A DNA stretch of 64,000 nucleotides from an uncultured Flavobacteriia bacterium. Its GTDB lineage: Bacteria > Bacteroidota > Bacteroidia > Flavobacteriales_D > Crocinitomicaceae. A program made the position numbers and the translations under genes. Shown here one piece after another: positions 8,697-17,363 of this stretch. Location: the NCBI GenBank assembly GCA_903873915.1, contig CAIQQH010000113.1, forward strand, positions 1-64,000, written 5' to 3'. The notes beneath the pieces were generated by a model. The model did no database searches and had not been told where the DNA came from. It was given only the letters and a program-made list of their open reading frames with translations. The number at the start of each line of letters is the position of its first letter. Within the stretch, counting starts at the first letter, position 1.

Positions 8697-8724
8697 CAAA
8701 AAAAATCCCTACCGAAGTAGGGAT
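8697..8724 (-). terminator. Intrinsic terminator with UUCG loop after the tonB-like gene
   Basis: On the minus strand ATCCCTAC-TTCG-GTAGGGAT forms an 8-bp stem with a very stable UUCG tetraloop, followed by seven T. It lies 7 bp past the stop of the TonB-like gene (8731) and abuts the ATG of the next gene (8696). Confidence 0.85.
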
Positions 8725-8730
8725 CGTATT

Positions 8731-9399
8731 TTAGTTCAATGTAAAGTTGATTGGAAGTCGACAACGTGTTCGAGACTTTTTCCCTTTTGCTTCACCTGGC
8801 GCCCAGGCTGGCATGTTACGTAAAAGTCGTTTCGCTTCTTTGTCAAGGTCTGTACTTACTCCACGCTCGATCGCGATATTGGAAATCGAACCATCTGTTT
8901 CAACTACGAATGACAAGTATACACGTCCTTGCTCGTTCAAATCGATGGAAGTTTCAGGGTATTGTACATTTTCAGCAATCCACTTTTGCATCGATGCTGG
9001 TCCTCCAGGGAACGCTGCTTCAACATCTGGGAATTCGATGATTTCTTCTTCAACAGCGATTACAGTTTCCTCACCAATTGGAATGTCTGTTGGGATAACT
9101 TCAACTTGAGCTACAGGCTCCGTTTCGGTATTTTCTTCCTCAACGATATCTTCAGCCACTGGCATTGGCGCCTCTACTTGAGGAGTTTGTGCAGGTGGTG
9201 GGGTATCTTCCTTCTTCGCTTCTTCTTCTGTATTGATCACTGCTGCCTGGGTTTCGCCTTTCAGATTGTCTGTGTTCTCTACTGCTGAAGTGTATGAAAA
9301 AGACGCCAAAACAAGGCTCCCTGTAAAAAGAAGTCCAACCATCACGATCGGCATGCGCATTTTGTCAATGTTCGCTTCTTCACTTTTCTTAAGTTCCAT
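8731..9399 (-). CDS. Energy transducer TonB-family protein
   Basis: The 222-residue protein has an N-terminal transmembrane segment (about residues 16-36, MPIVMVGLLFTGSLVLASFSY), an acidic Pro/Glu-rich periplasmic stalk (about 50-115) and a C-terminal TonB-C domain. The domain includes FPGGPASMQKWIAENVQYPE, GRVYLSFVVETDGSISNI and RLPINFTLN. That architecture fits a protein linking inner-membrane ExbBD energy to outer-membrane TonB-dependent transporters, but no exbB, exbD or receptor gene is nearby. A strong terminator follows. Confidence 0.85.
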   Translation of the reverse strand: MELKKSEEANIDKMRMPIVMVGLLFTGSLVLASFSYTSAVENTDNLKGETQAAVINTEEEAKKEDTPPPAQTPQVEAPMPVAEDIVEEENTETEPVAQVEVIPTDIPIGEETVIAVEEEIIEFPDVEAAFPGGPASMQKWIAENVQYPETSIDLNEQGRVYLSFVVETDGSISNIAIERGVSTDLDKEAKRLLRNMPAWAPGEAKGKKSRTRCRLPINFTLN

Positions 9400-9512
9400 A
9401 GTCGAATTTTGTTTAAGTGTAAATATACAATTTTTTCATTTTGATGCACCTGAAATTTTCAAGCCGCCGCAGAATTACAAACTTCGGGCCAAAATGAAAA
9501 TGAAATAGTTTT

Positions 9513-9890
9513 TTATCCGATGAGCGCTTCGTACGCTGCTGCATCGAGCAAATCATTCAATTCGGATGCATTAGAAATTTTCACGCGAATCATCCATCCA
9601 TCTCCATAAGGATCTGAGTTTACCAATTCAGGGTCTCCATCCAACTTCTCGTTCAGCTCGATGATTTCACCAGAAATCGGCATGAACAAGTCAGAAACAG
9701 TTTTTACTGCTTCAACAGAACCAAAGACTTCTTCTTGGTCCAATGTTTCTCCTTCTGTCGTAACATCAACAAAAACGATGTCTCCCAATTCGTTCTGTGC
9801 GAAATCGGTAATACCGATTGTAGCAATTTCTCCTTCAACAGCAACCCATTCGTGGTCTTTTGTGTACTTCAAATTCTGTGGTATGTTCAT
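9513..9890 (-). CDS. gcvH: Glycine cleavage system H protein
   Basis: The 125-residue lipoyl carrier shuttles the aminomethyl group between the P, T and L proteins of the glycine cleavage system. Length and sequence are typical: KYTKDHEWV at the N-terminus, [13 protein letters not shown] with the lipoylated lysine, and [12 protein letters not shown] near the C-terminus. It is transcribed alone from its own promoter, divergent from prfB. No gcvP or gcvT is in the window. Confidence 0.96.
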   Translation of the reverse strand: MNIPQNLKYTKDHEWVAVEGEIATIGITDFAQNELGDIVFVDVTTEGETLDQEEVFGSVEAVKTVSDLFMPISGEIIELNEKLDGDPELVNSDPYGDGWMIRVKISNASELNDLLDAAAYEALIG

Positions 9891-9907
9891 TCTTCAAATA
9901 TTTGTGA

Positions 9908-9915
9908 CAAATGTA
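9908..9915 (-). promoter_or_regulatory. -7 promoter element of gcvH
   Basis: TACATTTG on the minus strand matches TAnnTTTG, 18 bp from the start codon, implying a leader of only about 10 nt. Confidence 0.55.
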
Positions 9916-9999
9916 TACTATTTCTCTGTAAGCAGAAATCGCTTGTTGTAATTTGTTCTTCACAATTCTTGGAATCTTTTTGACTAATTTTACTCCATT

Positions 10000-11085
10000 A
10001 TGGTAAATCAAGACCAATTAAAGGATATTACACAGCGCGTTGTTGCAATTGAAGGGTATTTAAAAATTCCTGAAAAACGCATGCAGCTGGGTGAAGAAGA
10101 GTTGAAAACGCAAGATCCAACATTTTGGGATGACCCAAAGGCAGCGGAAGCTCAAATGAAAAACATTCGTGGATTAAAAGTGTGGGTGGCGGCTTATGAC
10201 AAATTGAAAGGTGGGCTTGACGATCTTGAAGTCTTGATTGACTTTGCCAAAGAAGGTGCAGCGGAAGTATCGGAAGTGGATCAGCAACATGCAGATTTAT
10301 TGAAGAATGTTGAAGAGTTGGAATTGAAAAACATGCTCTCAGGCGAAGAAGATGTGCTGAGTGCAGTCTTGCAAATTACAGCTGGTGCGGGTGGAACAGA
10401 AAGTTGCGATTGGGCATCTCACCTCATGCGCATGTACATGATGTGGGGCCAAAAAAATGGCTATAAAATTAAAGAGCTCAACTACCAAGATGGAGATGTA
10501 GCCGGAATTAAAACAGTAACGCTGGAATTTGAAGGTGATTTCGCCTTTGGTTATTTGAAAGGTGAGAATGGGGTACACCGCTTGGTACGCATCTCTCCGT
10601 TCGATTCCAATGCTAAGCGTCATACCTCGTTTGCTTCGGTTTATGTGTACCCATTGGTAGACGACAACATCGAAATCAACGTCAATCCAGCAGATATCAC
10701 GTGGGATACTTTCCGTTCGGGCGGTGCTGGTGGACAAAATGTCAATAAAGTTGAAACGGCTGTTCGATTGAGACACGCACCCTCAGGGATCATCATCGAA
10801 AATTCAGAATCTCGCTCTCAGTTGGCGAATAAGGAAAAAGCCCTGCAATTGCTTCGATCACAGTTGTACGAACTAGAATTGCGGGCTCGATTGGAAAAAC
10901 GAAGTGAAATCGAAGCGGGCAAAAAGAAAATTGAATGGGGGTCGCAGATCAGAAATTATGTCATGCATCCCTATAAATTGGTGAAAGATGTTCGCACAGG
11001 AATGGAATCGGTCAATGTCGATGGCGTAATGAATGGCGAGATTGACGAGTTTCTCAAGGCCTTCTTAATGATGTACGGAAATTAA
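10000..11085 (+). CDS. prfB: Peptide chain release factor 2, made without programmed frameshifting
   Basis: RF2 reads UGA and UAA stops and triggers peptide release. The 361-residue protein has the SPF anticodon-like tripeptide ([14 protein letters not shown]), which marks RF2 rather than RF1, and the GGQ catalytic motif ([13 protein letters not shown]). In many bacteria prfB carries an in-frame UGA after the GYL codons. Here the same place reads GGG TAT TTA AAA ATT, with no stop and no slippery CTT, so the gene is one continuous frame without that autoregulation. An arsC-like gene follows after 6 bp. Confidence 0.96.
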   Translation: MVNQDQLKDITQRVVAIEGYLKIPEKRMQLGEEELKTQDPTFWDDPKAAEAQMKNIRGLKVWVAAYDKLKGGLDDLEVLIDFAKEGAAEVSEVDQQHADLLKNVEELELKNMLSGEEDVLSAVLQITAGAGGTESCDWASHLMRMYMMWGQKNGYKIKELNYQDGDVAGIKTVTLEFEGDFAFGYLKGENGVHRLVRISPFDSNAKRHTSFASVYVYPLVDDNIEINVNPADITWDTFRSGGAGGQNVNKVETAVRLRHAPSGIIIENSESRSQLANKEKALQLLRSQLYELELRARLEKRSEIEAGKKKIEWGSQIRNYVMHPYKLVKDVRTGMESVNVDGVMNGEIDEFLKAFLMMYGN

Positions 11086-11091
11086 TCACCC

Positions 11092-11436
11092 ATGAGCGTC
11101 ACTGTCTACCATAACCCACGCTGCTCAAAAAGCCGCTGCGCTTTGCAATTATTGACTGAGCGGAAGGCTGATTTTACTGTTGTCGAGTATTTGAATGTTC
11201 CTTTTTCGAATGAAAGTTTGTCGGCCCTGATTCACCAGCTGAACATTCCAGCATTCGATCTGATCCGAAAAGGTGAACCGGAATTCAAGGAACATTTTCG
11301 GGGAGAACGTTTGTCGGATGAACAAGCAATCGAAGCAATGTTGAGATTTCCGAAACTTATTGAACGACCTATCGTAGTAAAGGACGGAAAAGCCATTGTT
11401 GCAAGACCAACCGAACGGATCGAGGAATTGTTTTAA
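11092..11436 (+). CDS. ArsC/Spx-family reductase (arsenate reductase-like)
   Basis: The 114-residue thioredoxin-fold protein has the glutaredoxin-dependent ArsC motif NPRCSKSR with the active-site cysteine near residue 11. It also has LIRKGEPEFKE and FPKLIERPIVV, which carry family-typical residues. It could reduce arsenate, but chromosomal YffB-type relatives without an ars operon often have other or unknown roles. No arsenic-resistance genes are nearby. It is co-directional with prfB (6-bp gap). Confidence 0.85.
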   Translation: MSVTVYHNPRCSKSRCALQLLTERKADFTVVEYLNVPFSNESLSALIHQLNIPAFDLIRKGEPEFKEHFRGERLSDEQAIEAMLRFPKLIERPIVVKDGKAIVARPTERIEELF

Positions 11437-11498
11437 TGGCATTTTAGGATTTTTAAATCCCATATATTATTAAAGAACTTTGCAGCCCTTAGCACCAA

Positions 11499-12890
11499 AT
11501 GAGAACGAAGTATTTTGACCTAATTGACCAGACTTTTGATTTTCCACAAAATGAATTTCATTTGCGTGAAGATCATTTATTCTTCCATGGGATCGATTTG
11601 ATGCGATTGATTGAAGATTATGGTACGCCCTTGAAATTCAATTATCTGCCGCAGATTTCAAACAACATTCAACGGGCAAAAGGGTGGTTCCGAGAGGCCA
11701 TTAGTAACCTTGGTTATTCGGGAAACTATTATTATTCCTATTGCACAAAGAGCAATCACTTCTCATTTGTTTTGGACGAAGTGTTGAAGAATGATGTGCA
11801 CATCGAAACATCTTCAGCGTTCGACATTGATATCGTGCGAAATCTTTATAGTTCAGGCAAACTTCCGGATGGAAAATATGTGATCTGTAACGGATTTAAG
11901 CCAAAGCAATACTTGGAAAACATTGCCACATTGATCAATGAGGGGAATTTGCGTGTTATTCCTGTGGTGGACAATACCAACGAGTTGGTGGAATTGCTCT
12001 CCATGACGGACAAAGAAATCAGCATCGGGATTCGTATCGCATCCGAGGAGGAGCCAAAATTCGAATTTTATACCTCCCGACTTGGGATTCGTTACCGTGA
12101 AATTGTCCCCTTTTACAAAGCAATTGTCAAGGATAACCCTCGCGTGAAGATTAAAATGCTGCACTTCTTCATCAACACGGGGATCAACGATACGGCCTAC
12201 TACTGGAACGAGTTGACAAAATGTTTACGTATATACAGTGACTTAAAGAAAATTTGTCCTGAACTCGATTCATTGAACATCGGGGGAGGATTTCCAATTA
12301 AAAAATCATTGGCTTTTGATTTCGATTACGCCTATATGGTTCGTGAAATCTTGACACAAGTGCAGCGCGTTTGCACCGACAATGAGATTCCTGAGCCGAA
12401 TATTTTTACAGAATTTGGGTCTTTTACAGTAGGGGAAAGTGGCGGTGCAATTTTTAGTGTACTTCATCAAAAGCAACAGAACGACCGAGAAAAATGGAAC
12501 ATGATTGATTCGTCATTCATGACTAATTTGCCCGATACCTGGGCTATCAATCAACGCTTCATCATGTTGCCAGTCAATCGGTGGAACGACGATTATGAGC
12601 GCGTATTGCTTGGCGGTTTGACATGCGACAGCGACGATTACTACAATTCAGAACAGCATTCAAACGCCATTTACTTGCCGAAATTTGAGCGCAACAAGCC
12701 CCTTTACCTTGGTTTTTTTAACACCGGTGCGTATCAGGAAACAATAGGTGGATTTGGTGGATTGAAGCACTGCTTGATTCCGGAACCAAAACACATCTTG
12801 ATCCAAAGAGATGAAAATGGAAAGTTACAGACCAAGCTTTTTAGTGAAGAACAAACAGCCGCCGATTACTTGAAAATTTTGGGGTATTGA
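11499..12890 (+). CDS. Arginine decarboxylase-like PLP enzyme (fold type III, Bacteroidota type)
   Basis: The 463-residue protein belongs to the alanine-racemase-fold decarboxylases. FNYLPQISNNI and YYYSYCTKSNH near residues 70-80 contain the probable PLP lysine, SLNIGGGFP binds the cofactor phosphate, and EFGSFTVGESG follows. Length and sequence match the short arginine decarboxylases of Bacteroidota, which make agmatine for polyamine synthesis, rather than the 630-residue SpeA. No agmatinase gene follows, so arginine specificity is inferred from family resemblance. Ornithine, lysine or carboxynorspermidine decarboxylation cannot be excluded by eye. Confidence 0.78.
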   Translation: MRTKYFDLIDQTFDFPQNEFHLREDHLFFHGIDLMRLIEDYGTPLKFNYLPQISNNIQRAKGWFREAISNLGYSGNYYYSYCTKSNHFSFVLDEVLKNDVHIETSSAFDIDIVRNLYSSGKLPDGKYVICNGFKPKQYLENIATLINEGNLRVIPVVDNTNELVELLSMTDKEISIGIRIASEEEPKFEFYTSRLGIRYREIVPFYKAIVKDNPRVKIKMLHFFINTGINDTAYYWNELTKCLRIYSDLKKICPELDSLNIGGGFPIKKSLAFDFDYAYMVREILTQVQRVCTDNEIPEPNIFTEFGSFTVGESGGAIFSVLHQKQQNDREKWNMIDSSFMTNLPDTWAINQRFIMLPVNRWNDDYERVLLGGLTCDSDDYYNSEQHSNAIYLPKFERNKPLYLGFFNTGAYQETIGGFGGLKHCLIPEPKHILIQRDENGKLQTKLFSEEQTAADYLKILGY

Positions 12891-12951
12891 TTATAATGAG
12901 TTATTTATCAAATAACTAGTCGAGTTCCAAGGTAATATTGAACTAAATGAC

Positions 12952-12959
12952 TATTTTTG
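12952..12959 (+). promoter_or_regulatory. -7 promoter element that decides the downstream start
   Basis: TATTTTTG matches TAnnTTTG. A TTG codon at 12957 would lie inside this element, so translation of the next gene most likely begins at the ATG at 12999. Confidence 0.5.
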
Positions 12960-12998
12960 TTCTCCGAACGAGCAATATTGTTCGCTATCAGACCAAAG

Positions 12999-13370
12999 AT
13001 GAAACTTGATAAAATTTTCCTAAAGAGTAATTCACGATTCTCACAAGAGCTAACTGCATGGGCAGGAGAGCGAAATCTTCTTGTGGATGAATTTGCTGAG
13101 AAGGTAGAAGATGCCTTGGATGGAATTGACGGATTGGTGATCTTTAGTGAAAATCAAACTGTGGACAAGGATCTTTTGGAGTTGAGAGAGAAATTTGATG
13201 GTCAACAGAAACCAGTTCACAAAATTGACATCAATGGAACCTTGATGGTGGGTGTGTCAAACCTTGACCTCTGGATTGAGCGAAACCGTTGCAAAAAGGT
13301 CCTTTTTGTTGGCAGCGATTCTCTTGTGAGTAACGCAAACTTAGAAAGATACCTGCTTAGTTTGAAGTAA
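12999..13370 (+). CDS. Conserved hypothetical protein, about 123 residues
   Basis: I do not recognise this protein. It is soluble, with no signal peptide or membrane segment. It shows alternating strands and helices (DGLVIFSENQTVDKDLLELREKF, KKVLFVGSDSLVSNANLERYLLSL) suggestive of a small alpha/beta fold with parallel strands ending in acidic residues. The start was chosen at the ATG because the upstream TTG overlaps the -7 promoter element. A repeat-rich gap follows. Confidence 0.6.
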   Translation: MKLDKIFLKSNSRFSQELTAWAGERNLLVDEFAEKVEDALDGIDGLVIFSENQTVDKDLLELREKFDGQQKPVHKIDINGTLMVGVSNLDLWIERNRCKKVLFVGSDSLVSNANLERYLLSLK

Positions 13371-13630
13371 ACTTTCCTTAGTTCCTAATTACGAGTTACG
13401 AATTTGGTGGCTCCGCCGCAGCGGACACGTGAGGTTCTCGAAGCCACGAATTACGAGTTAATTCATATCGTTCAAATCGTCCATTGTCTTTTGTCTTATA
13501 GCGCAGCGAGTCTTTTGTCCTATAGCGCAGCGGTCCATTGTCCTTCGAAGCTCATAGAGCGTAGAAGGGTCTTTTGTCCTTTTGACTTGGACTAAATGAA
13601 ATTTTCTCTGTAACTTTCCGTTTCGACAAA
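13371..13630. repeat. Repeat-rich intergenic region (heptads, direct repeat copy 1, GC-rich module)
   Basis: This 260-bp gap holds short runs of degenerate heptads (AATTACG/AGTTACG, near 13387-13405 and 13448-13460). It also holds the first copy of a 45-bp direct repeat (13406-13450), and then about 100 bp built of alternating GCGCAGCG and TCTTTTGTC/TCCATTGTC blocks (13479-13580). The last part shares 31 identical bases with 22676-22706. No ORF of interest lies here. The outer-membrane gene follows, with a weak -7-like TAACTTTC at 13611. Confidence 0.75.
13406..13450 (+). repeat. 45-bp direct repeat, copy 1
   Basis: It begins GGTGGCTCCGCCGCAGCGG and ends TTCTCGAAGCCACGAA. The outer GTGGCT/AGCCAC and inner CCGC/GCGG segments can pair, so the unit may fold. 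Copy 2 at 14490-14534 differs at one base. Confidence 0.85.
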
Positions 13631-14458
13631 ATGATCATGCTTCGAAGAATTGTATTCATCCTTTTGATTTTGCCAGTGACTGTTCTTGGACAGCAGCAAA
13701 ACTTCCGTTCTAAATCAGAGCTGGGGGTGATGTTGGGTGGGTCATTTTATACGGGTGACCTCAATCAGTTTCGCTTGTTTTACAACACACACGCTGCAGG
13801 TGGTTTGGTGTATCGCTACAATATTCATTCGCGCTTAAGTTTTCGCGCCAATGTGCTTTACGGAACGGTTTCAGCTTCAGATGCAGATGCCAAACTTGCG
13901 CTGTTGGTCAACCGTAATTTGAGCTTTCAATCCAATATTTATGAAGTTGCCGCTGGGGTGGAATTTAGTTATTTCCCCTTTAAGTTGGGTAGTGATAAAT
14001 ACAAAGGCACGGCCTACTTATTGGCTGAAATCGGGCTCTTTCATATGAATCCTAAAGCGATGTACAACGGTGATTTGGTGGAGCTTCAGCCACTGGGCAC
14101 CGAAGGACAAGGGTCGTCGCTTTCTTCGAAACGAAATTACGGCCTTACTCAGTTGTCGATACCCTTAGGTGTGGGATGTAAGTTGTCCTTGGGAAAGCGA
14201 GCATCTCTGAGTTTAGAATATGGCATTCGCAAAACATTTACGGATTACATCGATGATGTGAAAGCCAATACCTTCGTTGATCGAGGGGCACTTGAACTAG
14301 AAAACGGGAGTGTTGCCGCTGCATTGGCCAATCAAAACATCAATGGCGATGACTATGGGAAACGAGGAAACGCAGTGACCAAAGATTGGTACACATTCTT
14401 CGGTGCGATGTTAACCTTCCGTATAGGAAAGCCCAATGTGTGTCCGATGAACATGTAA
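13631..14458 (+). CDS. DUF6089-type outer-membrane beta-barrel protein
   Basis: The 275-residue product has a signal peptide (about residues 1-20, ending VLGQ) and then alternating amphipathic strands such as SELGVMLGGSFYTGDLN, YEVAAGVEFSYFPF and LSIPLGVGCKLSLGKRASLSLEYGIR. These indicate an 8-10-stranded outer-membrane barrel of the DUF6089 kind known from Flavobacteriales. In that order the family often lies near nadK, the CBS protein and pdxJ, as here. Its biochemical role is unknown. The gene is bracketed by two near-identical 45-bp direct repeats. Confidence 0.8.
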   Translation: MIMLRRIVFILLILPVTVLGQQQNFRSKSELGVMLGGSFYTGDLNQFRLFYNTHAAGGLVYRYNIHSRLSFRANVLYGTVSASDADAKLALLVNRNLSFQSNIYEVAAGVEFSYFPFKLGSDKYKGTAYLLAEIGLFHMNPKAMYNGDLVELQPLGTEGQGSSLSSKRNYGLTQLSIPLGVGCKLSLGKRASLSLEYGIRKTFTDYIDDVKANTFVDRGALELENGSVAAALANQNINGDDYGKRGNAVTKDWYTFFGAMLTFRIGKPNVCPMNM

Positions 14459-14637
14459 CAAATAGTTACTAATTACTAATTACGAGTTCGGTGGCTCCGC
14501 CGCAGCGGACAAGTGAGGTTCTCGAAGCCACGAATAACTTTCATTAATAACTACAGTAATTAGCAACTAATCATTATTAACTAGTAACTAGTCATTCGTC
14601 ATTAGTAACTAGTCAAGTCATTAGTAACTCGTAACTA
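14459..14637. repeat. Intergenic repeat region with direct-repeat copy 2 and a heptad array
   Basis: The gap holds AATTACT/AATTACG heptads (14469-14487), the second 45-bp direct repeat (14490-14534) and a long degenerate heptad array (about 14570-14640). On the minus strand the array reads AGTTACG, AGTTACT, AATGACT and variants. It runs up to the stop codon of the PPIase gene. Confidence 0.75.
14490..14534 (+). repeat. 45-bp direct repeat, copy 2
   Basis: It is identical to 13406-13450 except for A instead of C at the 23rd base. The two copies flank the DUF6089 gene in direct orientation. Confidence 0.85.
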
Positions 14638-15732
14638 TTAGTGTCCGTGTCCCTCGTGGCTATTGTCTAAGTTCACGATTTCAATATCGAACACCAAATC
14701 TGAATACGGAGGAATAGCACCTGGACGCCCCATTTTACCGTAAGCCTGGAAGTAAGGGATGATCAATTTTGCCTTACCACCTTTGCCAAGCATCGCTATA
14801 CCTTCTTCAAATCCTGGGATCATCTTTTGATCGAGGTACGTGAAATCCATAGGTGTTCCGCGGTCATAGGATGCGTCGAATTGTTTGCCATCTGCGCGGA
14901 ATGTACCACGGTAATGTACAGACAAATGTGTTCCTTTAACGGGCTTGTCGCCGATGCCAGGATTCTCAATGATGTACACCAATCCCGATGGAGATAACTG
15001 CGCATTTGGATAGGTCTTTTTCACCTCTTGGAACATGAAGTTTTTGTATTCTTCTTCGCTCATGGCAGCGATCTTTTTGAGCTCTTCAGCACGCGCTAGT
15101 TCACCTGCCATCAACTTGTTGTAATTCGCCATGAATGCTTTCGACGCATTCCATTTTTTTGCGTCTTTCCCAATACGGATGATTTTGACTGTATTCATAA
15201 CATCATCTTGTGCAATGGCGTTTACCACATCTTGCCCTTGGATGACATGACCAAAAACGGTGTGTTTACCATCCAGCCAAGGTGTTTCTTTATGGGTTAT
15301 AAAGAACTGACTGCCATTTGTTGCAGGACCAGAATTGGCCATAGAGAGTATTCCAGGGCCAGAATGTTTCAAGTCGGGATGGATTTCATCGGGGAAACGG
15401 TGTTTTGGGCCTCCCGAACCTACTCCGTCTGGATCACCACCCTGAATCATGAAGTCCGCTATGACACGGTGAAATTTCAATCCATTGTAAAAGGGGGTAG
15501 TGTACTTAAGCGTATCGAAAATCGTCAATTTACCTTCGGCCAATCCTACGAAACTTGCTACGGTCATTGGCGTTTTTTGATATTCCAATACACACAGAAT
15601 TACACCTTTTGAGGTGTTGAATTCCACATATATTCCAGGCTCCATTTTCGGTTTCTTTTCTTTACCAGCCATTGTCGTTCCTGTCATAAGGACTGCTGCC
15701 AAAAGCAAAAGGGTGATGCGCATATTTTTCAT
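14638..15732 (-). CDS. Cyclophilin-FKBP fusion peptidyl-prolyl isomerase (secreted)
   Basis: This 364-residue protein joins two unrelated prolyl-isomerase domains behind a signal peptide. Residues about 30-195 are cyclophilin ([44 protein letters not shown]). A helical linker (about 200-245, [19 protein letters not shown]) follows, then an FKBP domain (about 250-355, [46 protein letters not shown]). A His-rich tail (HEGHGH) ends it. Both active sites look intact. It probably assists folding of exported proteins in the periplasm. Such dual-family immunophilins have been described in a few bacteria and protists. Confidence 0.92.
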   Translation of the reverse strand: MKNMRITLLLLAAVLMTGTTMAGKEKKPKMEPGIYVEFNTSKGVILCVLEYQKTPMTVASFVGLAEGKLTIFDTLKYTTPFYNGLKFHRVIADFMIQGGDPDGVGSGGPKHRFPDEIHPDLKHSGPGILSMANSGPATNGSQFFITHKETPWLDGKHTVFGHVIQGQDVVNAIAQDDVMNTVKIIRIGKDAKKWNASKAFMANYNKLMAGELARAEELKKIAAMSEEEYKNFMFQEVKKTYPNAQLSPSGLVYIIENPGIGDKPVKGTHLSVHYRGTFRADGKQFDASYDRGTPMDFTYLDQKMIPGFEEGIAMLGKGGKAKLIIPYFQAYGKMGRPGAIPPYSDLVFDIEIVNLDNSHEGHGH

Positions 15733-15751
15733 GTTCTATTTTATTTGTCTA

Positions 15752-16630
15752 TTAATTGCGTTTATCTATTCCCCACAACATCTTGTTTCTGATGGTGTCG
15801 AGGAAGTTGTTGTCTTCAAATTTAACTACATTGATCATAAATTCCGCTTTTGTGATCAATACTTCTTCACCTTGACGGATATTTTTTGAGTTTCCATCCA
15901 AGCTGATGAGGTACCTGCGCTCGCGACCTTCGATGCTCAACTTAATCGGCATGTGGTCAGGAACGACAACTGGACGCACATTTAAGTTGTGTGGTGCAAT
16001 GGGAGTTAAAATATGAACTTGACATCCAGGGGTAATGATAGGACCTCCACAACTCAAACTATAAGCCGTTGAACCTGTGGGAGTTGAAACAATTAACCCA
16101 TCTGCCCAATAGGAATTGAGGTATTTGTTGTCCAAGGAGGCATGAACGGTAATCATGGATGCGGTGTCGCGTTTCTGAATGGTTACCTCATTCAAAGCAA
16201 AGTTGTCTTCTCCAAAAAGATGTTCTTCCGTGTGGACGCGAAGCAATGAACGCTTTTGGAATTCAAATTTCTTCTCGCTAAACTGTTCCAAAGCGACTTT
16301 AATCTGTTCTTTAGATATGTTGGCTAAGAATCCAAGACGGCCTGTGTTAATGCCGATGATAGGCACCCCCGAGTCGCGAATAAATCCAACGGTTTTTATA
16401 AATGTACCATCTCCGCCAAGGCTTATGGTTAAGTCAATGCCACTTTTGAAATCGGCATGACTCGTAAACTCATCTATTTTTTCCGAAATCCCACCCTTGG
16501 CTACAAGCTGCTCTTTGAGTTCTTTTTCAAGTACTGGCGTCCAACCAAAGGAATTGAGCGCTTCAAATAGTTCGTTGAAATAAACGAGGCTTTGCTTGTT
16601 GACTTTCCTTCCGTAAATCGCGACGTTCAT
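15752..16630 (-). CDS. nadK: NAD kinase
   Basis: It phosphorylates NAD to NADP in the cytoplasm. The 292-residue protein has the defining GGDGTF motif (LTISLGGDGTFIKT), NTGRLGFLANIS, the NEVTIQ segment and the conserved STPTGSTAYSLSCGGPII nucleotide-binding loop. It lies 1 bp downstream of the CBS-domain gene in the same direction, so the two are almost certainly co-transcribed. Confidence 0.96.
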   Translation of the reverse strand: MNVAIYGRKVNKQSLVYFNELFEALNSFGWTPVLEKELKEQLVAKGGISEKIDEFTSHADFKSGIDLTISLGGDGTFIKTVGFIRDSGVPIIGINTGRLGFLANISKEQIKVALEQFSEKKFEFQKRSLLRVHTEEHLFGEDNFALNEVTIQKRDTASMITVHASLDNKYLNSYWADGLIVSTPTGSTAYSLSCGGPIITPGCQVHILTPIAPHNLNVRPVVVPDHMPIKLSIEGRERRYLISLDGNSKNIRQGEEVLITKAEFMINVVKFEDNNFLDTIRNKMLWGIDKRN

Positions 16631-16631
16631 A

Positions 16632-17294
16632 TCAGAATTTTAGAAATTTCATCAAGGATTCATAACGCGTTTGTATGTCGTCATCTGCCTCGCTGCGTTG
16701 AAACGATGCCTTTATGACATAGTCGTAACGCTCGAAAGTTCGGATGATGCTTCCAAGTTCAACTTGATTGATTTTCAGAGTTACTTCAAGCTTAGTGGAA
16801 TCTGGACTGCTCATGATGTATGAGCTCAAGATACGCGCGTTGTTGCTTTCAACGATTTGAGCAATTTGGGCCATGGAGTAGTCCAAGGTGTTGACTTCAA
16901 GGACAAGGATTCCTCCGATCTCTTTGATGCTTCCAGTATTTGCAATTAGCGACATCAAATGGTACACGCTGGTGCACCCCAAGTAGGTCTCATTTTCATC
17001 CAAAATAGGCATGATGCTGATGCGAAGATCCGACATTTTAGCAAGTACCTCGTAGATATGAGCTTGCGCTAAAACATAAGGCCTTGGCAGATGATCGAAC
17101 AGCACATCGAGCGTTTGATCGAGATCCATTTTATCCAATACATCCGATTCAGACAGGACGCCTACAAAATTTCCATTCTTTAGCACGGGTAGGTGAGAAA
17201 CCTTAAATTCATCCATCCATCGAAGGGCCTTTTCGCCTGTATCCGTATGGGTTAGTGGAGGGATTTCTTCCGTAATCAGTTCTATTGCTCTCAT
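16632..17294 (-). CDS. CBS-domain protein
   Basis: The 220-residue protein consists of a pair of CBS motifs (about residues 5-120: LPVLKNGNFVGVLSESDVLD and SIMPILDENETYLGCTSVYHL). A C-terminal ACT-like region follows (GGILVLEVNTLDYSMAQIAQIVESNNARILSS). CBS pairs usually bind adenosine nucleotides and regulate a partner, and the partner here is unknown. A longer frame to 17348 exists, but its extra residues overlap the pdxJ promoter, so the ATG at 17294 is preferred. It is divergent from pdxJ and co-directional with nadK. Confidence 0.83.
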   Translation of the reverse strand: MRAIELITEEIPPLTHTDTGEKALRWMDEFKVSHLPVLKNGNFVGVLSESDVLDKMDLDQTLDVLFDHLPRPYVLAQAHIYEVLAKMSDLRISIMPILDENETYLGCTSVYHLMSLIANTGSIKEIGGILVLEVNTLDYSMAQIAQIVESNNARILSSYIMSSPDSTKLEVTLKINQVELGSIIRTFERYDYVIKASFQRSEADDDIQTRYESLMKFLKF

Positions 17295-17331
17295 TCGTGT
17301 AGCCAAAGTAGTAATTAAGTTCTGAACTTCG

Positions 17332-17339
17332 TATTTTTG
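17332..17339 (+). promoter_or_regulatory. -7 promoter element of pdxJ
   Basis: TATTTTTG matches TAnnTTTG, 24 bp before the chosen pdxJ start. It overlaps the upstream alternative starts of both pdxJ and the divergent CBS gene. Confidence 0.55.
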
Positions 17340-17363
17340 TCGTGCCAAAAAATGTTAGGAAAG

